In this document: piece by piece, positions 12,466 to 22,588 of the stretch | How the letters are laid out: every line of letters begins with the position of its first letter | Numbering within the stretch: position 1 is the first letter of the stretch | The notes under the pieces: generated by a model | What the model saw: the letters and a program-made list of their open reading frames with translations, nothing else | Database searches by the model: none | Told to the model about the DNA's origin: nothing | Translations under genes and position numbers: made by a program | NCBI RefSeq assembly: GCF_010104355.1 | Contig: NZ_CP044972.1 | Location: forward strand, 4,327,520-4,391,519 | DNA from: Hydrogenophaga sp. PBL-H3 | GTDB lineage: Bacteria > Pseudomonadota > Gammaproteobacteria > Burkholderiales > Burkholderiaceae_C | Direction of reading: 5' to 3' | Length of the DNA stretch: 64,000 nt

Positions 12466-15444
12466 TCAACTCAGGTGCTGGCCCACGATGCCAGCGATCT
12501 CGAACATGGTGACCTGCGGCTTGCCGAACACCAGCGCGAGCTTGGCGTCGGCATTCACACGGCGTTTGTCGGCCGCGTCCTGCAGGCCGTTGGCCTTGAT
12601 GTAATCCCACAGCTTCTTCACCACCTCGGGGCGCGACACCGCGCCTTCGCCGATCACGGCGGCCAGCGCGGCGCTGGGTTGTTTGCCGGTGGCGGCGGTG
12701 GTCTTGCGCGGGGCCTTGACCGCCTTGACGGCGGGCGTTTTCTTCGCGGCGGCCTTCTTGGCGGGCGCGGCTTTGGCAGCCACTTTCGCAGCGGCTTTCT
12801 TCGCTGGCGCACCTTTCGCCGGCGCGCCAGCCGCCGTCTTGCGCGGCGGGAACTTGGACGGCGCGAACTCGAAGTTCACCTTGCCCGCTTCCTTGTCCCA
12901 GGCCAGGAAGGCCTTGAACGCGCGGCGCGTGCGCATGGAAACGAATTTGTCGAGCAGGTCCGTCTTGCCGGTCTCCAGCAGCTTGCTCATCTGCTCACGC
13001 GCCACCGGCTGCTGCAGGATGATCTTGCCGCTCTTGAAGTCGCAGGTGGGCGTGGGCTGCTGCTCGGTGGGCACCGAGCGGATGCACACGTAGTTGGCGC
13101 CGTGCTCGTGCACCGCGCCACCGCACTTGGGGCAGACGCCCAGCGCTTCGCTGGCGCTGAAGTCCACCAGCTCACCGCTTTCTTCGCCCTTCTTGTCGTC
13201 GCCGAAGTCGAACTCCAGCTTCCAGTTCTTGTCGTCTTCGCTGTACTTGAGCACGATCTCGGCCACGAAGGGCCAGCCCGCCTTGGAGCGAAAGCCGTCG
13301 AGGGGGCCGATCTTCTTGTCACGCAGCAGCTGTTCGGACTCGTCGGGCTCGAAGGTGCGCCCCGCGGGCGACTTGCCGAACGAGAAGCCACAGCCTTCGC
13401 TGTTGCCGTCGGCGCCGGTGCAGCCGTAGCGGCGGTAGTTTTCCTTCACCACGCCGCCGCAGTTGGGGCAGGGCGTGGCCAGCGTGGCGTAGTTGCCGGG
13501 GATGGTGTCGCGGTCGTATTCCTTGGCCTTCTTCACCATGCGCTCGGTCATGGCGGCGATCTCGGCCATGAACGCGGCGCGGCTGAGCTGGCCGTGCTCC
13601 ATCTGCGCGAGCTTGTATTCCCACTCGCCCGTGAGTTCGGCCTTGGAGAGTTCTTCCACACCCAGGCCGCGCAACAGCGTCATGAGCTGGAAGGCCTTGG
13701 CCGTGGGAATGATCTCGCGGCCTTCGCGGAACATGTACTTCTCGGTGAGCAAGCCTTCGATCACGGCCGCGCGCGTGGCTGGTGTGCCCAGGCCCTTTTC
13801 CTGCATGGCCTCGCGCAGTTCGTCATCGTCCACCAGCTTGCCCGCGCCTTCCATGGCGCCCAGCAGCGTGGCTTCCGAGTAGCGCGCGGGCGGCTTGGTC
13901 TTCAGGCCCTTGGTCTCCACCGACTCGGTGCGCACGGTCTCGCCTTCGCGCACCGGCACCAGGTTCTGGCCTTTGTCGCCCTCTTTCGCATCGGTCACGT
14001 CTTCCGCGGCTTCCTTGCCGTACACGGCCATCCAGCCCGGCTTGACCAGCACCTTGCCTTCGGTCTTGAAGTGGTGGCCGACCGACGAGGTGATGCGTGT
14101 GGTGACCATGAACTCGGCGCTGGGAAAGAACACCGCGAGGAAGCGGCGCACCACCAGGTCGTACAGCTTCTGCTCGGCGTCGCTCAGGCCGCTGGGCGCC
14201 TGCAGCGTGGGGATGATGGCGAAGTGGTCCGACACCTTGCTGTTGTCGAAGATGCGCTTGCTCGGGCGGATGTAGCCGTTGTTGAGCGCGGTGAGCGCGT
14301 GCGGCGCCAGGTGCTTCATGCCGCTGTCGGCCAGCATCTCGAAGGTTTCCTTCACCGTGGGCAGGTAGTCCTCGGGCAGGGCGCGCGAATCGGTACGCGG
14401 GTAGGTCAGGGCCTTGTGGCGCTCGTAGAGGCTTTGCGCGAGCTGCAGCGTGGTCTTGGCCGAGAAGCCGAAGCGGCCGTTGGCCTCGCGTTGCAGGCTG
14501 GTCAGGTCGTACAGCAGGCCACTGGCTTGCGTGGTGGGCTTGCTTTCTTCCTTGACGCTGGCGGCCTTGCCGCGCACCGCATCGGCAATGGCCAGGGCTT
14601 CGCGCTGGTTCCACACGCGGTCGGCGCGCTGTTCCAGATCGGCGTCGTCGCCTGTGGGTTTCTTGAACGCGGGGTCGAACCACTTGCCGGGGTACTCGCC
14701 GGCCTCGGCCAGGAAGCTCGCGTGAATCTCCCAATAGTCGCGGCTGCGGTGGGCGCGGATCTTTTCTTCGCGCTCGACCACGATGGACAGCGTGGGCGTC
14801 TGCACCCGACCGACCGTGGTCAGGAAAAAGCCGCCGTCGCGCGAGTTGAATGCCGTCATGGCACGCGTGCCGTTGATGCCGACCATCCAGTCGGCTTCGG
14901 AGCGGCTGCGCGCGGCGTCGGCCAGGCCCTGCATCTGCTCGTTGGTGCGCAGGTGCTCGAAGCCGTCGCGGATGGCCGCGGGCGTCATGGACTGCAGCCA
15001 CAGGCGCTGCACCGGCTTGCCCAGCGTCTGGTAACTGCCACCCTTCAAGCCACCGGCGTACTGCTCGATCAGGCGAAAGATCAGCTCACCCTCGCGGCCC
15101 GCGTCGCAGGCGTTGATGAGGCGGGCCACGTCCTTGCGCTTGGCCAGCTTCACCACCGCGGACAGGCGCGACTTGGTCTTGTCGATCGGCTTGAGTTCAA
15201 AGTAGGGCGGCAGCACCGGCAGGTGGGCAAAGCTCCACTTGCCGCGCTTGACGTCGAATTCTTCCGGCGCGGCGATCTCCACCAGGTGGCCCACGGCGGA
15301 AGTGACCACGTACTGGTCGTTCTCGAAGTGGTCGTCGTGCTTCTCGAACTTGCCCGCCACCGGGGTGAGCGCACGCACGATGTCCTGGGCCACGGACGGC
15401 TTCTCGGCAATGACCAGCGTTTTGGCTGAACCTTCGTTTTTCAT
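12466..15444 (-). CDS. topB: DNA topoisomerase III with H1-like tail and C-terminal SWIB domain
   Basis: The 992-residue protein begins as a type IA topoisomerase: a Toprim domain with VIAEKPS and DAGREGEL (D114, E118), and the catalytic tyrosine Y348 in TYPRTDSR. Two cysteine clusters follow, CPNCGG from 659 and CPKCGG from 771. Residues 867-922 are almost wholly Lys, Ala and Pro, like a histone H1 tail. Residues 924-990 form a SWIB/MDM2 domain (VSRPEVVKKLWDYIKANGLQ and VTMFEIAGIVGQHL). The protein is therefore much longer than the about 650-residue E. coli enzyme. The ATG at 15444 starts the conserved SAKTLVIAEKPSVAQ. A SET-domain gene diverges from the same 97-base gap. Confidence 0.95.
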   Translation of the reverse strand: MKNEGSAKTLVIAEKPSVAQDIVRALTPVAGKFEKHDDHFENDQYVVTSAVGHLVEIAAPEEFDVKRGKWSFAHLPVLPPYFELKPIDKTKSRLSAVVKLAKRKDVARLINACDAGREGELIFRLIEQYAGGLKGGSYQTLGKPVQRLWLQSMTPAAIRDGFEHLRTNEQMQGLADAARSRSEADWMVGINGTRAMTAFNSRDGGFFLTTVGRVQTPTLSIVVEREEKIRAHRSRDYWEIHASFLAEAGEYPGKWFDPAFKKPTGDDADLEQRADRVWNQREALAIADAVRGKAASVKEESKPTTQASGLLYDLTSLQREANGRFGFSAKTTLQLAQSLYERHKALTYPRTDSRALPEDYLPTVKETFEMLADSGMKHLAPHALTALNNGYIRPSKRIFDNSKVSDHFAIIPTLQAPSGLSDAEQKLYDLVVRRFLAVFFPSAEFMVTTRITSSVGHHFKTEGKVLVKPGWMAVYGKEAAEDVTDAKEGDKGQNLVPVREGETVRTESVETKGLKTKPPARYSEATLLGAMEGAGKLVDDDELREAMQEKGLGTPATRAAVIEGLLTEKYMFREGREIIPTAKAFQLMTLLRGLGVEELSKAELTGEWEYKLAQMEHGQLSRAAFMAEIAAMTERMVKKAKEYDRDTIPGNYATLATPCPNCGGVVKENYRRYGCTGADGNSEGCGFSFGKSPAGRTFEPDESEQLLRDKKIGPLDGFRSKAGWPFVAEIVLKYSEDDKNWKLEFDFGDDKKGEESGELVDFSASEALGVCPKCGGAVHEHGANYVCIRSVPTEQQPTPTCDFKSGKIILQQPVAREQMSKLLETGKTDLLDKFVSMRTRRAFKAFLAWDKEAGKVNFEFAPSKFPPRKTAAGAPAKGAPAKKAAAKVAAKAAPAKKAAAKKTPAVKAVKAPRKTTAATGKQPSAALAAVIGEGAVSRPEVVKKLWDYIKANGLQDAADKRRVNADAKLALVFGKPQVTMFEIAGIVGQHLS

Positions 15445-15461
15445 CTCTACAATCAACTTTC

Positions 15462-15485
15462 CACGCGCGTGTGCACGCGCACATG
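15462..15485. other. 24-base alternating purine-pyrimidine tract (Z-DNA-prone)
   Basis: From 15462 to 15485 every step alternates pyrimidine and purine, mostly CG and CA/TG. A shorter alternating run follows to about 15498 and a CGCGCGCAC to about 15508. Such tracts can adopt Z-DNA under negative supercoiling. It lies between divergent topB and the SET gene, so it may respond to the supercoiling state; that is inferred. Confidence 0.6.
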
Positions 15486-15512
15486 GGCACGCGCACACTC
15501 GCGCGCACCTGC

Positions 15513-15545
15513 ATGAAACAACCTTACCAAATATTCCGGCCGTGA
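15513..15545 (+). other. Possible 10-codon upstream ORF before the SET gene
   Basis: An ATG at 15513 opens a 10-codon reading frame (MKQPYQIFRP) whose TGA stop shares bases with the GTG start of the SET gene (GTGA). This is the layout of translational coupling, in which ribosomes ending on the short frame restart on the gene. There is no clear ribosome site before the GTG itself. It may be chance. Confidence 0.35.
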
Positions 15546-16081
15546 CGAAAAGCCCCAAAAAGTCGACTGCGCCCGCCGAAAAACCCGCCGTGGCCGCCCA
15601 GCCGAACGGTGCTGGCCGGCGCATCCAGACCCGCAAGTCCGGCGTGCACGGCCGCGGTGTCTATGCCGTGGTGGATCTGGCCGAGGGCGAAACCCTCATT
15701 GAATATGTGGGCGAGGTGATCACCTGGGACGAGGCCCTGCGCCGCCACCCGCACGACCCGACCGACCCGAACCACACCTTCTACTTCCACATCGACGAAG
15801 AGCATGTGATCGACGCCAAACACGGCGGCAATTCGGCGCGCTGGATCAACCACAGCTGCGCGCCCAACTGCGAAGCCGAGGTGGAGGAAGGCCGCGTTTT
15901 CATCCGGGCGCAGCGCAACATCAAAGCTGGCGAAGAGCTGTTCTACGACTACGGCCTGGTGATCGATGAGCCTTACACGCCCAAGCTCAAGGCCGAGTAC
16001 CCCTGCTGGTGCGGCGCGAAGAAGTGCCGCGGCACCTTGCTCGCGCCCAAGCGCGCGGGCAAAGCGTCGAAACTCGGCTGA
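15542..16081 (+). CDS. SET-domain protein lysine methyltransferase homologue
   Basis: The 179-residue protein has a Lys/Pro-rich leader of about 24 residues and then a SET domain, the fold of AdoMet-dependent lysine methyltransferases. Visible motifs are SGVHGRGVYA at 33-42, RWINHSCAPNC at 100-110 and GEELFYDYG at 130-138. The post-SET cysteines C155, C157 and C162 in CWCGAKKC complete a zinc site with C106. All key residues look intact, so an active enzyme is likely. The GTG start follows from lack of any in-frame ATG after the topB promoter region. birA follows after seven bases. The substrate is unknown; the Lys-rich tail of divergent TopB is an attractive candidate. Confidence 0.88.
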   Translation: MTKSPKKSTAPAEKPAVAAQPNGAGRRIQTRKSGVHGRGVYAVVDLAEGETLIEYVGEVITWDEALRRHPHDPTDPNHTFYFHIDEEHVIDAKHGGNSARWINHSCAPNCEAEVEEGRVFIRAQRNIKAGEELFYDYGLVIDEPYTPKLKAEYPCWCGAKKCRGTLLAPKRAGKASKLG

Positions 16082-16088
16082 ACGGCCC

Positions 16089-16892
16089 ATGGCCGACACC
16101 TTGATCCGCCACGCAGAAGCCGTCTGGCAGGCGGTTGAGCCGACACTGCCCGGCTTCACGGTCGAGGTGCTGCCCAGCATCGACTCCACCAGCAGCGAGC
16201 TCATGCGCCGCGCGCGCAGCGGCCTGATGGAGCCGGTGCTGCTGGCCGCCGAGGACCAGACTGCGGGTCGCGGAAGACTGGGCAAGGGCTGGCACAGCAA
16301 GGTCGGTCAATCGCTCACGTTTTCTCTGGCGATGCCCCTGGCACCCGCCAGCTGGTCGGGCCTGTCGCTGGCGGTGGGCGTGAGCCTGGCGCACAGCCTG
16401 CACGCTGACGTTCGCCTGAAATGGCCCAACGACCTCTGGCTGCACCAGCGCAAGATCGGCGGCATTCTGGTGGAGACGGCCAGCACGGGTGAGGCCGGTC
16501 AGGGCCAGCGCATGGTGGTGATCGGCGTGGGCATCAACGTGGCGCGGCCCGAGGTGTCGGCGGTGGCCGCGCTGGTGCCGGATGGCTCTGCGGTCACGGC
16601 CATGGCGCCAGCCGGTCTGGCCGAGGTGCTGGTGGGCATCACGCCGGGCGAAGTGCTGGAGCGCGTGGCACCGGCGCTGGTGCGCGACGTCCAGGCCTTT
16701 GCCTCGCAGGGGTTTGCGGCATTTGCCCAGCGTTTTGCGCAGCTGGACGCCTTGCAGGGCCAGGCAGTGCAGTTGTCTGACGGCACACGCGGCACAGCAT
16801 GCGGCGTGAACGACGACGGTGCACTGCAGGTGCTCACCGAGCGCGGCATGCAGACCGTGACCAGCGCCGAAGTGAGTGTGCGCCCGTGCTGA
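16089..16892 (+). CDS. birA: Biotin-[acetyl-CoA-carboxylase] ligase
   Basis: The 267-residue enzyme activates biotin with ATP and transfers it to the carboxyl-carrier protein. The biotin/ATP loop GRGRLGKGWHS, the KWPNDLWL segment and KIGGILVE are conserved. There is no N-terminal helix-turn-helix, so it is the ligase-only form and should not act as the biotin repressor. It begins seven bases after the SET gene and overlaps the start of the SPOR gene (the GTG at 16886 lies inside its last codons), which points to one transcript. Confidence 0.95.
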   Translation: MADTLIRHAEAVWQAVEPTLPGFTVEVLPSIDSTSSELMRRARSGLMEPVLLAAEDQTAGRGRLGKGWHSKVGQSLTFSLAMPLAPASWSGLSLAVGVSLAHSLHADVRLKWPNDLWLHQRKIGGILVETASTGEAGQGQRMVVIGVGINVARPEVSAVAALVPDGSAVTAMAPAGLAEVLVGITPGEVLERVAPALVRDVQAFASQGFAAFAQRFAQLDALQGQAVQLSDGTRGTACGVNDDGALQVLTERGMQTVTSAEVSVRPC

Positions 16893-17647
16893 GGTGGGTC
16901 ATCTGGCTGCTGGTGCTGGCCAACGCGGGCTACTTCGCATGGTCTCAGGGTTACCTGGACGCGCTGGGTCTGAGGCCCGCCGAACAGCGCGAGCCTCAAC
17001 GCCTGACACAGCAGGTGAAGCCCGAAGCACTGCGCCTGCTCAACGGCCCCAAGGCAGAGTCCGCGCCGCCTGCACTGGCCGCACCGGTGGTGGACGCGGT
17101 GGTCACGGCACCCGAGGCGACGCCCGCACCAGCAGCGTCGGCGCCCTTACCCGCCGTCGCGCCCGTCGTGCCGGCGGCGACCAGCAACGGCCCACGCGCC
17201 TGCTGGCAGGCGGGCGGATTCACCGACGCCCAGGCCGAACTGCTGCGCGCCGAACTGACCTTGCTCGGTCTGCCCGCCGCCGGCTTTTCCTTCACGGAGG
17301 TGCGCAGCGGCGGTCGCTGGATCGTCTACATGGGGCGCTACGACAACCAGCAGCAGCTCGATCGCAAGAAGGGTGAGCTGCGCGAGCTGGGCGTGGCCTA
17401 CCGCGAGATCACGGCGGCCGGGCTGGCCCCGGGTCTGGCGCTCGGGACGTACTCCACCGAAGCTGCCGCCCAGCAGGCACTGCAGAAGGCCGAGCGCGAC
17501 GGCATCCGCACCGCCAAGGTGGCGCAGGAGCGCGCAGAGGGGGTGAGCACCAACCTGCGTCTGCCGTCGATCACCGACGCGCAACGCGCCGCCATCGACG
17601 CCCTGGGCGACGCGATGGTGGGCAAACGCCTGCAACGCTGCGGTTAG
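16886..17647 (+). CDS. SPOR-domain membrane protein
   Basis: The 253-residue protein has a single N-terminal transmembrane helix (WVIWLLVLANAGYFAW), a Pro/Ala-rich linker and a C-terminal SPOR region with a first repeat around CWQAGGFTDAQAELL and a second with REITAAGLAPGLALGTYSTEAAAQQAL. SPOR domains bind denuded peptidoglycan glycans, often at the division site. The start is a GTG that overlaps the birA stop, so it is probably translationally coupled. No enzymatic domain is visible; a role in envelope or division is likely but not shown. Confidence 0.75.
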   Translation: MLRWVIWLLVLANAGYFAWSQGYLDALGLRPAEQREPQRLTQQVKPEALRLLNGPKAESAPPALAAPVVDAVVTAPEATPAPAASAPLPAVAPVVPAATSNGPRACWQAGGFTDAQAELLRAELTLLGLPAAGFSFTEVRSGGRWIVYMGRYDNQQQLDRKKGELRELGVAYREITAAGLAPGLALGTYSTEAAAQQALQKAERDGIRTAKVAQERAEGVSTNLRLPSITDAQRAAIDALGDAMVGKRLQRCG

Positions 17648-17655
17648 CAGCGAGC

Positions 17656-18567
17656 TCAGGCCCCCGCTGCGCGCTGCTGCGTGAGACCGGTGAACCAGTC
17701 CAGCGCTTCATTCCACAGCGGCTGAGACTTGGGCCGGAAGTAGCCCATGTGGCCCATGGCGCCCAAGCCCGCGCGGCGGGAGTCGAGCGTGACGCTGCGC
17801 ACCTCGGCATTGCGGTAACCGGCCATGAAGGCGTCGCGCGAGGCGGGCGGCGCCCAGGCGTCGTCCAGCGCGTTGAGCGCCACGATGGGAAAGCGCACTT
17901 CACCGAAACGCTCGGTGGTGGACTTCATGTCGGGGTCGTCGAAGAAGTAGCGCGGGAAGCGGCACCACTGACGCCATTGGCGGTACACGTCGATGGGCAG
18001 GTCTTCGCCCATGCCCAGTCGGCTCCAGGGCAGGTAGCCGTTCATGCGCGTCCACACGGGTCCGAGCACGCGCCAGAGAAAGAGCACGCGCAGGCGCTCC
18101 AGGGGTGGCATCCAGCCGTGCCAGCCGGCGCCGGTGGCAAAGGTCCAGGCGCCGTCCACCGCGTCCGGGTCGGGCAGCAGGCCCAGCGCGTGGCCGCCGT
18201 AGGAATGGCCCACCAGGTAGAGCGGCACGCCTGGCTGCCGCATGGCTTCCACGGCCGCGGCGAGGTCCAGCCGTCCCCAGTCGAGGTAGTTCATGCGGAA
18301 GCCCTTGAGTGTGCTGGGGGCCGACTGCCCGATGCCGCGGTAATCCAGCGTGAGCACGTCGAAGCCCCGCCGCGCGGCGTGTTCGGCAAAACGCTTGTAA
18401 AAACCCTGCGGCACGGCGGTGGCGCCGCCCACTACCAGGTGGGCGTGTGCAGGCGTGGGGCTGCGGTAGCGGTGCGCCACCAGCGGGTAGCCGTCGGCGG
18501 CGGTCAGGGTGAGTCGCTCGGTGCGCACGGCCTGGTTGCGTGCGTCGGTGGGTGGGAAGGTGTTCAT
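17656..18567 (-). CDS. Alpha/beta hydrolase
   Basis: The 303-residue protein is an alpha/beta hydrolase with the nucleophile elbow GHSYGGHALGL, an acidic residue in VALNALDDAWAPP and a histidine in GAMGHMGYF, giving a full Ser-Asp-His triad. No signal peptide is visible. Its substrate is not predictable. Its start codon overlaps the stop of the upstream TetR regulator in an ATGA, so the pair is co-transcribed and the hydrolase is probably induced when the repressor is inactivated. Confidence 0.85.
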   Translation of the reverse strand: MNTFPPTDARNQAVRTERLTLTAADGYPLVAHRYRSPTPAHAHLVVGGATAVPQGFYKRFAEHAARRGFDVLTLDYRGIGQSAPSTLKGFRMNYLDWGRLDLAAAVEAMRQPGVPLYLVGHSYGGHALGLLPDPDAVDGAWTFATGAGWHGWMPPLERLRVLFLWRVLGPVWTRMNGYLPWSRLGMGEDLPIDVYRQWRQWCRFPRYFFDDPDMKSTTERFGEVRFPIVALNALDDAWAPPASRDAFMAGYRNAEVRSVTLDSRRAGLGAMGHMGYFRPKSQPLWNEALDWFTGLTQQRAAGA

Positions 18568-19175
18568 GAAGGTTCTCCGGTTCGGGCTGCCGTTGAGCCG
18601 CGCGCGGCCAGCAGCATCAGCAGGGTCTGCGTGGCCTGGTGGATCGGTTCGCTGCTCTGCGCCACCCTGGCCTGCAGCAGCCCGCCCTCGTAGGTGGCGA
18701 CGATCAGCGCAGCGAGGCCTTGGGCTCGCGCACGCGACTCGCCGTGCTGCTCCAGGGCCAAGGCCATGCGCTCGCGCAAGGTGGCAAAGGCGCGGGCCAG
18801 GGCTTCGCGCAGCACCGAGTCGTCGGGCGTGGTTTCCAGCGCCACGGTGGCCAGCGGGCAGCCCGACTCGAAGCCGGTGTCGCTCAGGCGCGCGGTGGCG
18901 CCCGCCATCCAGCGGCGCGTGGCCTCGATCGGGTCTGGCGTGTCGGCCAGCAGCGCGTCGAGCCCGCGCAGCATGCGGGCCACCACATCGCCGATCGCGG
19001 CCACGGCCAGCTCGGTCTTGCCACCGGGAAAGTGGTGGTAGAGCACGCCCTTGGGGGCACCAGCCTGGGCGAGCAGCTCGGTCAGACCGATGCCGTGCAG
19101 GCCGCGCCGGCGCAGCGCGTCGGTCATGGCGGCGATCAGGCGTTCGCGGGTGCCGGGGGTGGGTGTGTTGGTCAT
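18564..19175 (-). CDS. TetR-family repressor (NemR-like features)
   Basis: The 203-residue protein has a TetR helix-turn-helix at about 12-55 (TELLAQAGAPKGVLYHHFPGGKTEL) and an all-helical ligand domain. Cys106 in ESGCPL is notable because E. coli NemR, a repressor inactivated by electrophiles and hypochlorite, uses its own Cys106. The palindrome just upstream of the gene matches the reported NemR-type box. The ATG at 19175 was chosen over far upstream frames because it lies directly before the DNA-binding domain and after the palindrome. It overlaps the hydrolase by four bases. Electrophile sensing is an inference. Confidence 0.85.
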   Translation of the reverse strand: MTNTPTPGTRERLIAAMTDALRRRGLHGIGLTELLAQAGAPKGVLYHHFPGGKTELAVAAIGDVVARMLRGLDALLADTPDPIEATRRWMAGATARLSDTGFESGCPLATVALETTPDDSVLREALARAFATLRERMALALEQHGESRARAQGLAALIVATYEGGLLQARVAQSSEPIHQATQTLLMLLAARGSTAARTGEPS

Positions 19176-19188
19176 GGCGTGCAATCTA

Positions 19189-19204
19189 TAGACCGGTCGG
19201 TCTA
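19189..19204. promoter_or_regulatory. Palindromic operator of the TetR-hydrolase unit
   Basis: TAGACC, four bases, GGTCTA forms an interrupted palindrome 13 bases upstream of the regulator ATG. Its position and form are those of an autoregulatory TetR-family operator, and the arms match the NemR box as I recall it (TAGACC-N4-GGTCTA). Confidence 0.75.
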
Positions 19205-19244
19205 GTGTCAAGCCATGGGGTGTCGCGCAGGTTCTCCAGGCAAC

Positions 19245-19272
19245 AAAAAAGCGCCCGAAGGCGCTTTTTTTT
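19245..19272 (-). terminator. Rho-independent terminator after gapA
   Basis: GCGCC and GGCGC pair around a four-base loop and are flanked by A6 and T8, so the hairpin can stop transcription from either side. On the minus strand it lies just after the gapA stop codon. Confidence 0.88.
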
Positions 19273-19291
19273 GTTGGGTGCAAGCGGGCGC

Positions 19292-20332
<1,041 letters not shown>

Positions 20333-22405
20333 TCATTTCGCCAGCACGGCACGCACCGTGTCGGCCACATTGGCGGGCGTGAAGCCGAAGTGCTCGAACA
20401 GCACCGGCGCCGGGGCGGACTCGCCGTAGGTGTCCAGACCCACGACCGCGGCCACGCCGTATTTCCACCAGCCGTCGGTGGAGCCCATCTCCACCGCCAC
20501 GCGCGGCACGCCGGCGGGCAGCACCGAGGCCTTGAAGGCGGCGCTCTGGCGGTCAAACGTGGTGGTGCTGGGCATGGAAACCACGCGCACCGCGATCTTG
20601 TGTTCCCTGGCCAGCAGCTCCTGCGCCTTGAGGGCGAGCTGCACTTCGGAGCCGGTGGCGATGATCACCGCCTGCGCCTTTTTCTTCAGACCCACCTCGC
20701 TCGGCTCGGCCAGCACATAGGCGCCCTTGCTGATGTCACCCAGGTCGCTCTTGGGAGCGTAGGGCAGGTTCTGGCGGCTGAGCAGCAGCGCGGTGGGGCG
20801 GTTGGCGTTTTCCAGCGCCACGGCCCAGGCCACGGCGGTTTCTGCCGTGTCGCCCGGACGCCAGACATCCAGGTTGGGGATCAGGCGCAGGCTGGCGGCG
20901 TGTTCCACCGACTGGTGGGTGGGGCCGTCTTCGCCCAGGCCGATGGAGTCGTGCGTGAACACGTGGATCACGCGCTGCTTCATCAGCGCGGCCATGCGGA
21001 TCGCGTTGCGGCTGTAGTCGGAGAACGTGAGGAAGGTGCCGCCGTAGGGAATGAAGCCGCCGTGCAGCGCCACGCCGTTCATGATCGCGGCCATGCCGAA
21101 TTCGCGCACGCCGTAGTTGATGTGGCGACCGCCCTGGCCTTGCTCGTTCTTCACCACGTCACCCGCCAGGTTGAAGCGCAGGCTGGGGGTGGACTTGGTG
21201 TTGGTGAGGTTGGAGCCGGTGAGGTCGGCGCTGCCGCCCAGCAGCTCGGGCAGCGCGGCGGTGAAGGTTTCCAGCGCGAGCTGGCTGGCCTTGCGGCTGG
21301 CCACGGTTTCGGCCTTGGTGTGGGCGGCCACGGCCGCGTCCACCGCCACCTGGGCAAAGTTCTTCGGCAGCTCGCCCTTCATGCGGCGCACGAACTCCTT
21401 GGCGAGTTCGGGGAAGGCGGCCTTGTAGGCGGCGAAGGTGGCGTTCCACGCGGCTTCCGAGGCCTTGCCGGCGTCCTTGGCGTCCCACGCGGCGTACACG
21501 TCTTTCGGGATGGCGAAGGGTGCGTGCGTCCAGCCCAGGGCTTCGCGGGTGAGCTTGATTTCTTCTGCGCCCAGCGGCTCGCCGTGGGCCTTGGCGGTGT
21601 TGGCGCGGTTCGGGCTGCCCTTGCCGATGTGGGTCTTGCAAATGATGATCGTGGGAGCGTCGGCCTTGTTCTTCGCGTCGCTGATCGCACGGTCCACGGC
21701 GTCGGCGTCATGGCCGTCGATCGGGCCGATCACGTTCCAGCCGCAGGCGGCGAAACGCAGCGCGGTGTTGTCGATGAACCAGGGCGTGACCTGGCCGTCG
21801 ATGGAAATGCCGTTGTCGTCGTACAGCGCGACCAGCTTGTTGAGCTTCCAGGCACCGGCCAGGGCCACGGCCTCGTGGCTGATGCCCTCCATCAGGCAGC
21901 CGTCGCCCATGAACACATAGGTGTGGTGGTCAACGACCGTGTGGCCTTCGCGGTTGAACTCGGACGCCAGCAGCTTCTCGGCCAGCGCCATGCCCACGGC
22001 GTTGGTGATGCCCTGGCCCAGCGGGCCGGTGGTGGTTTCCACGCCAGGGGTGTGGCCGACTTCGGGGTGGCCGGCGGTCTTGCTGTGCAGCTGGCGGAAG
22101 TTCTTGAGCTCGCCGATCGGCAGCTTGTAGCCGGTGAGGTGCAGCAGCGCATAGATGAGCATGGAGCCGTGGCCGTTGGACAGCACGAAGCGGTCGCGGT
22201 TGGCCCACTGCGGGTTCGTCGGGTTGTGGCGCAGGTGGCGGCCCCACAGGGCCACGGCCATGTCGGCCATGCCCATGGGCGCGCCGGGGTGGCCCGAGTT
22301 GGCGGCCTGCACCGCGTCCATGGCCAGCGCTCGGATGGCGTTGGCCTGGGTCTGGGGCGACACGGCAGAAGCGATGGGGGTGGGGGTGCTGGCGGTGTCT
22401 GACAT
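20333..22405 (-). CDS. tkt: Transketolase
   Basis: The 690-residue thiamine-diphosphate enzyme moves two-carbon units between sugar phosphates in the pentose phosphate pathway. Family landmarks include [13 protein letters not shown] near the start, the cofactor motif [13 protein letters not shown], and [14 protein letters not shown] in the pyrimidine domain. The ATG at 22405 gives a short flexible leader before the conserved [11 protein letters not shown]; the longer in-frame extension is Pro-rich and not conserved. It is divergent from murU across a 183-base gap with promoters for both. gapA follows. Confidence 0.97.
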   Translation of the reverse strand: MSDTASTPTPIASAVSPQTQANAIRALAMDAVQAANSGHPGAPMGMADMAVALWGRHLRHNPTNPQWANRDRFVLSNGHGSMLIYALLHLTGYKLPIGELKNFRQLHSKTAGHPEVGHTPGVETTTGPLGQGITNAVGMALAEKLLASEFNREGHTVVDHHTYVFMGDGCLMEGISHEAVALAGAWKLNKLVALYDDNGISIDGQVTPWFIDNTALRFAACGWNVIGPIDGHDADAVDRAISDAKNKADAPTIIICKTHIGKGSPNRANTAKAHGEPLGAEEIKLTREALGWTHAPFAIPKDVYAAWDAKDAGKASEAAWNATFAAYKAAFPELAKEFVRRMKGELPKNFAQVAVDAAVAAHTKAETVASRKASQLALETFTAALPELLGGSADLTGSNLTNTKSTPSLRFNLAGDVVKNEQGQGGRHINYGVREFGMAAIMNGVALHGGFIPYGGTFLTFSDYSRNAIRMAALMKQRVIHVFTHDSIGLGEDGPTHQSVEHAASLRLIPNLDVWRPGDTAETAVAWAVALENANRPTALLLSRQNLPYAPKSDLGDISKGAYVLAEPSEVGLKKKAQAVIIATGSEVQLALKAQELLAREHKIAVRVVSMPSTTTFDRQSAAFKASVLPAGVPRVAVEMGSTDGWWKYGVAAVVGLDTYGESAPAPVLFEHFGFTPANVADTVRAVLAK

Positions 22406-22588
22406 GGGGGTGCTGGAAAGTGCTGGGGGTGGGGGTGGAGCGCGGACTCTGCGCGATGGCGCAAAACAACGGATTTTATCGGCCAGCCCATCGGCGGCGG
22501 CGTGCCACCGCATTGGACAGGCGCGCCGGCCCATAATTCTTCAACGCGTGTGGCCTTGTGCGCCCGGCACGCGCACCACCCGCTCCCC

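Noticed and set aside
12475..15429. A 984-codon plus-strand open frame opposite topB
   Set aside because: It is the antisense of a clear topoisomerase gene. High GC keeps the complementary frame free of stops, and its translation has no domain and a skewed His/Gly/Leu composition.
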